Shown: positions 6,719-10,357 of the stretch, in pieces
Numbering within the stretch: the first letter of the stretch is position 1
Layout: every line of letters begins with the position of its first letter
Assembly (NCBI GenBank): GCA_964235605.1
Contig: CAXSCR010000091.1
Span: forward strand, 1-10,357
Source of the DNA: DATCRE01 sp964235605
GTDB lineage: Bacteria > Bacteroidota > Bacteroidia > Cytophagales > Cyclobacteriaceae
Length of the DNA stretch: 10,357 nucleotides
Direction of reading: 5' to 3'
Program-made: the position numbers and the translations under genes
Notes under the pieces: generated by a model
Database searches by the model: none
What the model was told of the DNA's origin: nothing
The model's input: the letters and a program-made list of their open reading frames with translations, nothing else

Positions 6719-7510
6719 GTGAAAAGAGAGTCTCCTGAAGACTTTGTTAGACAAGCTGCAGATAATAGTATCTGGGATGGGAAAATTCTGAGCGACACGG
6801 AGTCAGGTGAAAATCAGAAGGTAGATTTTGATCCTAATCAATGGCAGGACTCTGCGTTCTCAAGCCTTGGCTACGGAGATTTTCTTTATGTGAAGGACCA
6901 AGCTGGAACAGAAAATACAACACGGAAGGATTTAGAAAACTATGCACCAAATGGTATTGGTAATTTGTTTGGACAGATCATGTCCGATTTCCTTAAGAAA
7001 TTTGACGACAAACAATCATATGATTTCTTAGTTCCGACAATAGATCCTGAAACTGGCAAGCCTCTTATGAAGCAAGTGTCAGGAACTTATGAGGAAGTTG
7101 CTAAGCGTGGTTACAATCCATTAAACAAGTATGGAATTCAGGAGCAGTCAGATAATGGAATAGTAGCTGCCTTAAAAGGCTTTTCAAATACGGCTGCAGA
7201 AACAGATGATCTTTTAATATCAGCAACAAAGTATGGCCAAGACCTATTGAAGTTCCCATACGAGGCAATCGCTAATGAAAAGATTACAACGGACCTCGAT
7301 GATATCTTCGAAGATACCATGAAGGATACTGAACGAAGAAACTTTCTTGATTCAAAGGATGCTGATAAATTCGGAACTGTTAGCTGGTTCATGTCTGGTA
7401 CAGGATCTTCATTTGCTTCATTACTACAATTCGGTGGTGTAGGTCGCGGCGTAAGAGCTGGTGTATCGATTGCTGATGCTATAGGACAACGATTGGCAAG
7501 AAAGCAATGA
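6719..7510 (+). CDS. Middle fragment of the large phage virion protein
   Basis: The ORF gives 263 residues from GTG 6719, but the frame is open from 6542 and codes for protein before the GTG: LRNLINARPQNTEKYDGPFA, then HLSKPQIRALSQANNPY, then YVKRESPEDFVRQAADNS. The GTG is therefore internal and the real start is most likely ATG 6492 in another frame. The DGPFAHLSKPQIRAL, NNPY and AADNSI elements, and GFSNTAAETDDLL with WFMSGTGSSFASLLQFGG near the end, are the pattern I know from very large internal proteins of crAss-like and related phages. The frame ends at TGA 7508, which overlaps the ATG of the next fragment. In relatives I would expect the reading to continue without a break. Confidence 0.55.
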   Translation: MKRESPEDFVRQAADNSIWDGKILSDTESGENQKVDFDPNQWQDSAFSSLGYGDFLYVKDQAGTENTTRKDLENYAPNGIGNLFGQIMSDFLKKFDDKQSYDFLVPTIDPETGKPLMKQVSGTYEEVAKRGYNPLNKYGIQEQSDNGIVAALKGFSNTAAETDDLLISATKYGQDLLKFPYEAIANEKITTDLDDIFEDTMKDTERRNFLDSKDADKFGTVSWFMSGTGSSFASLLQFGGVGRGVRAGVSIADAIGQRLARKQ

Positions 7511-8988
7511 AGAGTGTCATATATGATAAGGTGGCTTCATACGGCGCTTCTGGTATAATGGGATTTGGTTCCGGCTACAAGGAAGCTTTACAGAATGGCT
7601 TATCAGATGGTGATGCGCTTATGTATGGTACGCTTGTCGGAGGTATAAACTCTGCAATAGAATTACATCTTGGCAAGAGCTTCGATAAGTATTTGACTGG
7701 CGGTGGTACGCAGCAAGTTGCTAAAGACATTCTGAAAGAAATGAATGGCAAAGTAACAGCGCAATCAACACAGCAATTTCTAAAAGAAAAAGCTAAAGAT
7801 TTTGTTAGTTCATTTGGATCAAGAATTCAAAACATGGCGTCTGAAGGAGGTGAAGAAGTCCTTCAAGACATCGTTGAGCAAACATCAAAATTAACATACA
7901 ATGCATTCTTTGCTGATCAAGATGCAGAAGCGTTCAAAGGCAAGTTTGATGTAAAGCAATATAATTTTATACAAACTGTTTCTGCTGGTATTTTCGGATC
8001 AGTTGCTGCGGCGCCATTTAATTCCACCGGGAAAAAGATGGCTGACTACATTGTTAACGGAGAAACAGAAAAGGTCAATCAAGGTTTAGAGGATTTGATG
8101 AAACAAAACAAAATCTCTCAAACACAATACAACTTACTGAAAGAGCAAAAAGAGCAAATCGACACAGCTTTCAATCTAAATAAAAATCTATTTGAAGGTC
8201 TTTCTGGCGATTACGCTAATCAGCTTAAAACAGAAGCACTTGAATTAATTACTAAGAAACAATCCCTCGAAGGATTAAAAGATAAAATGACTCAGGGTCT
8301 TGCAAATAGACCAGAGGAGTCAGACGAGACTAAGATTGAGTTCGAAAAAATAAACAAGGAAATAGAGTCGGTAGCAAAGAGAATAAGCAACTACTCAAAG
8401 CCTGAATTTTTACAAGAACGTGTTCAAGGGTTCAAGAAACTAAGAGAACAAGCTGAGGAAGCTAGAGATAACGTATTTGCTAAAATCGCAAGTATAGCTA
8501 ATTACGAAACAGATAAAAATGAATCAGAAAGCATTAAGCGGGTTGGTACCTTAACATCTGATGCATATAAATCTGCACCATTGGCACGGACAGCTGACGA
8601 GGCTGCATATATGTTACCAAGCGTTGGAACTAAGCTAGATCCAAGCCTTGGTTCAGTATTAGCCAGAGATATTCGCTACATGAAATTCCATAATTCTCCA
8701 AAGGTTAATACCATGGAGAATCGTGAGGCGCTATTAAGTTTAGGATTTAAGGAAGAAGAGCTTGCCTTAACTCCAGAAGAAAAGATTGAGGCAATAACTA
8801 ATCCTGAGAAGTACGCTACACGTACGATGAGTCAAGGAAAATTAACCATCATGGCCTCTCAGGTAACGGAAGAAGATCTTGCAAAAGATCCGGAGTTCGA
8901 AAATAGAAAAGAAGGATATACGCAATACGATTACAACGGTACAGTGTTAGCAAGTTTCGAACATAATTGGATACAATCCGGTGTATAA
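7507..8988 (+). CDS. C-terminal fragment of the large phage virion protein, probably truncated
   Basis: The fragment has 493 residues. It opens with a region typical of large phage internal proteins: YGASGIMGFGSGYKEALQNG, SDGDALMYGTLVGGINSAIE, then SEGGEEVLQDIVEQTSKLTY near 115-135, and a Gly/Ala hydrophobic stretch (VSAGIFGSVAAAPF). A long charged coiled-coil-like part spans about 180-330, then a less helical region (MLPSVGTKLDPSLGSVLARD). The GSGYKEAL...G and EGGEEVLQ elements normally occur well inside one protein and follow the region coded just upstream, which supports a split gene. The end (FEHNWIQSGV) is abrupt, nothing coding follows, and DNA of host type begins, so the C-terminus is probably lost. 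It could still be translated by restart at the ATGA overlap. Confidence 0.55.
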   Translation: MKSVIYDKVASYGASGIMGFGSGYKEALQNGLSDGDALMYGTLVGGINSAIELHLGKSFDKYLTGGGTQQVAKDILKEMNGKVTAQSTQQFLKEKAKDFVSSFGSRIQNMASEGGEEVLQDIVEQTSKLTYNAFFADQDAEAFKGKFDVKQYNFIQTVSAGIFGSVAAAPFNSTGKKMADYIVNGETEKVNQGLEDLMKQNKISQTQYNLLKEQKEQIDTAFNLNKNLFEGLSGDYANQLKTEALELITKKQSLEGLKDKMTQGLANRPEESDETKIEFEKINKEIESVAKRISNYSKPEFLQERVQGFKKLREQAEEARDNVFAKIASIANYETDKNESESIKRVGTLTSDAYKSAPLARTADEAAYMLPSVGTKLDPSLGSVLARDIRYMKFHNSPKVNTMENREALLSLGFKEEELALTPEEKIEAITNPEKYATRTMSQGKLTIMASQVTEEDLAKDPEFENRKEGYTQYDYNGTVLASFEHNWIQSGV

Positions 8989-9089
8989 CATCTCTTCAGT
9001 TTTACATATATTGCGGCGTCTTATAGCATGATGTTCATTTACTTCGGATGAAATGTATATGTTGACTAAGACACCGACATTATTATCAG
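8989..9089. other. Phage-host junction region with imperfect inverted repeat
   Basis: The region holds no gene. CGGCGTCTTA (9014-9023) and TAAGACACCG (9067-9076) form 10-base arms with one mismatch. Between them a smaller stem CATTT (9036-9040) and AAATG (9051-9055) can form. There is no T-run after it, so it is not a standard terminator. A recombination scar, a regulatory fold or chance are all possible. Confidence 0.3.
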
Positions 9090-9117
9090 TTGCCCGTTAA
9101 AAGGAAGAATAGTTTTA
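9090..9117 (+). promoter_or_regulatory. Candidate promoter of the thioredoxin gene
   Basis: TTG at 9090-9092, 17 bases, then TAGTTTTA at 9110-9117, close to the Bacteroidota pair TTG / TAnnTTTG. It ends 19 bases before the TTG start at 9137. Confidence 0.45.
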
Positions 9118-9136
9118 TCATTAAGACCTTTAAGAA

Positions 9137-9859
9137 TTGAAAAAAATTATATTACCATTTGTCTTAATACTTATTTGCCACTTAATTTCAGCACAAGGGA
9201 TCGACTCCGCGTGGATGAAGAAATATATATCTAAATTTTCGTATGACATCGGAAAAGAATTACCTGATGTTTCTCTATTTGACCGATATGGGAAAGAGTA
9301 TCACCTTAATAAGTTCAAAGGAAAAGTTTTATATATAAATATTTGGTCAACATCTTGCGGTCCATGTTTAGCAATTTATCCAAATGAAGTGGAGTTGTTA
9401 AATCAATTAGAGTTGAACGGAGATTCAGCTGAAATCAAAATTATTAATATCTGCACTGGTTTATCTTCAAATACAAATACATGGATTAGGCTTCTTGACT
9501 CAAGGAAAGACAACTCATTGAATCTATTTGCTGCAGACTCAATAGTTTTTACAAAGTGGAACCTGCAAATTGTGTGGCCAACCTTTCTGCTAATTGGTAA
9601 GAATGGGAAAATCTTAGGAAAGAAAGCACCTAGACCAGATGAAGGGAGCATACCATATATGTTATTGGCGGCCACCAAGGATATCCCCGCCAAAGAATCG
9701 TTATGGAATGGTTTTATTCAATCGAAAAAAATGATGAAAGGTGAAGTGGATATTGACCCTTTTTATTTAGAATATATAAAAAAGTACCTTCCTGAAAATT
9801 ATAAATTTTGGGAGTATATGAAACAGAACAATGATTATAAGAGTCCAGCCAAAGAATGA
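9137..9859 (+). CDS. Secreted TlpA-like thioredoxin-fold protein (disulfide reductase type)
   Basis: The product has 240 residues. It starts with a Sec signal peptide (MKK, a hydrophobic core to about residue 18, likely cut after Ala19); there is no good lipobox, so it should be a free periplasmic protein. The thioredoxin fold follows: GKELPDVSLFDRYGKEYHL, a KGKVLYINIW strand, the active site C74-G-P-C77 in WSTSCGPC, and the expected cis-proline Pro148 in VWPTFLLI. Family knowledge: such proteins reduce or exchange protein disulfides in the periplasm, as in cytochrome c maturation or stress repair. The partner here is unknown. A C-terminal extension of about 60 residues beyond the fold is present. 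The TTG start is preferred because it gives the full signal peptide; the first in-frame ATG lies after it, and a stop at 9131 blocks extension. The gene is intact and looks chromosomal. Confidence 0.85.
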   Translation: MKKIILPFVLILICHLISAQGIDSAWMKKYISKFSYDIGKELPDVSLFDRYGKEYHLNKFKGKVLYINIWSTSCGPCLAIYPNEVELLNQLELNGDSAEIKIINICTGLSSNTNTWIRLLDSRKDNSLNLFAADSIVFTKWNLQIVWPTFLLIGKNGKILGKKAPRPDEGSIPYMLLAATKDIPAKESLWNGFIQSKKMMKGEVDIDPFYLEYIKKYLPENYKFWEYMKQNNDYKSPAKE

Positions 9860-9906
9860 TCGCTCAGTAGATTGCGATGTTCATAGGAAGTCGAGACGCA
9901 ACTTAA

Positions 9907-10001
9907 TCATTCTTTGTTGAAGTAATTTATGATGATGATCAAAATGAGATAGAAAAGATAAAAGTGAAGAGTTAATAAAGTATCTAGTATTTCGTTCTTA
10001 A
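9907..10001 (+). pseudogene. Remnant of a short hypothetical gene
   Basis: There is no start codon. One frame reads FFVEVIYDDDQNEIEKIKV and stops at 9973; a one-base shift then continues as ELIKYLVFRS to a stop at 9999. The EViYd...NEI...YL pattern resembles the C-termini of small hypothetical proteins in Bacteroidota, as I recall. It is probably a decayed gene end; it could also be chance. Confidence 0.3.
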
Positions 10002-10247
10002 AATAACATTACAAATAAAAATTATATTTTTTGATAAAACCTATCAAAGGTGCGCACTACCAGTAAATCTAAATTGGCCGTTGTTTGATACGTTATTTAA
10101 AGAACGATGTACTAGTCAGATTAAAATAGATTGCCATCATGAAAGTAGGATTGACAGTCTTTACATTCTAAAGCAAGGGCATAATAGATGCTATTTAGGG
10201 AACAGGCAGATGGTTATCCATTAGCTGTTATAATCGAGTCTGAATAA
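9988..10247 (+). pseudogene. Decayed or frameshifted gene of unknown function
   Basis: An open stretch without a usual start runs from 9988 to TAG 10222 and includes WPLFDTLFKERC and RIDSLYILKQGHNRCYL. In the next frame 10188-10247 reads FREQADGYPLAVIIESE and ends in TAA. Joining the two at about 10195 gives a sensible C-terminus that stops 16 bases before a strong terminator, which supports a real former gene. I do not recognise the family. A perfect inverted repeat, TTTGAT/ATCAAA with a 7-base loop, lies at 10030-10048 near its beginning. Confidence 0.35.
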
Positions 10248-10263
10248 AATCGCTGTGGCAAGC

Positions 10264-10292
10264 AAACCTTACTTAACGGTAAGGTTTTTTTT
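10264..10292 (+). terminator. Rho-independent terminator
   Basis: AAACCTTAC (10264-10272), loop TTAACG, GTAAGGTTT (10279-10287): a perfect 9-base stem that runs into eight T residues (10285-10292). It would end transcription from the decayed gene before it and shield the next gene. Confidence 0.85.
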
Positions 10293-10330
10293 AATTGAAA
10301 TCATATGTGAAGTCATAACAAGAGTAGACC

Positions 10331-10357
10331 ATGAGAATTATTGGAGTGTTAACTTTT
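10331..10357 (+). CDS. Possible start of a gene cut by the window edge
   Basis: ATG 10331 opens MRIIGVLTF up to the edge. A basic residue followed by a hydrophobic run could begin a signal peptide. It lies just after a terminator, a likely place for a new gene. Nine codons are too few to be sure. Confidence 0.2.

Noticed and set aside
6719..6721. GTG 6719 as a genuine start codon
   Set aside because: Family-like coding sequence continues upstream in the same frame to at least 6593, so the GTG is internal.
2809..7510. Stop-codon reassignment, as known in some crAss-like phages
   Set aside because: Reading through TAG at 2809 or 3573 or TGA at 7508 gives only short junk before another stop, and no gene is interrupted by in-frame TAG or TGA that would be repaired by recoding.
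10030..10048. TTTGAT/ATCAAA inverted repeat as an operator or minus-strand terminator
   Set aside because: The arms are only six AT-rich bases with no T-run after them on either strand and no intact gene beside it. It is mentioned only within the relic entry.
1..10357. Possible circular molecule, because both ends share AACTTTT
   Set aside because: A 7-base AT-rich match is expected by chance. Host-type genes on one side and truncated phage genes on the other do not make a sensible circle.
1..10357. tRNA genes, CRISPR array, insertion sequence ends, integrase
   Set aside because: No cloverleaf with CCA-type end, no regularly spaced repeats, no transposase or recombinase motifs, and no paired terminal repeats were seen on either strand.

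Overview
The window looks like part of a Bacteroidota chromosome that carries a decayed stretch of tailed-phage DNA. Three things suggest this host group: the DNA is AT-rich; several genes have promoter elements of the TAnnTTTG type and start on ATG or TTG without a clear Shine-Dalgarno; and the families seen are typical of the group (a DUF6169-like protein and a periplasmic TlpA-type thioredoxin). All genes recognised are on the + strand. No tRNA, rRNA, CRISPR array, integrase, terminase or transposase was seen.

Positions about 1-8988 hold a late (virion) gene block that most resembles crAss-like and related Bacteroidota podovirus-like phages. In order it contains: the C-terminal part of a large structural protein (90-1034, upstream part missing or broken); two tightly overlapping genes whose products begin MIYPxKKKP and share a C-terminal domain (1031-1795, 1792-2025); a proline-rich structural protein (2083-2811); a two-gene cassette of a 46-residue protein and a DUF6169-like protein (2999-3575); a Q/N/A-rich helical structural protein (3686-4501); a 649-residue internal or cargo-type virion protein (4521-6470); and a long virion protein broken into three frames that seems to lack its C-terminus (6492-8988). 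The family assignments rest on recognising sequence patterns, without any database search.

The block is held together by shared signals. A TAWATTT...TATAC promoter-like box with a similar leader precedes 2083, 2999 and 3686. A TTCGCACG word follows the stop codons just before 4521 and 6492. A [YF]xxGG[QKS][MLI] peptide recurs in several of the proteins. The DUF6169-like cassette carries the same promoter box as the structural genes around it, so it looks like phage-controlled cargo.

From about 8989 on the DNA looks like host. It has an intergenic region with an imperfect inverted repeat and a good Bacteroidota promoter, an intact secreted TlpA-like thioredoxin (9137-9859), then about 500 bases with pieces of decayed genes, a clear rho-independent terminator (10264-10292) and possibly the first codons of another gene at the right edge. 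Frameshifts in the outer phage genes and missing ends on both sides suggest a prophage remnant. Single-base assembly errors in A/T tracts would give similar breaks and cannot be excluded from the sequence alone.
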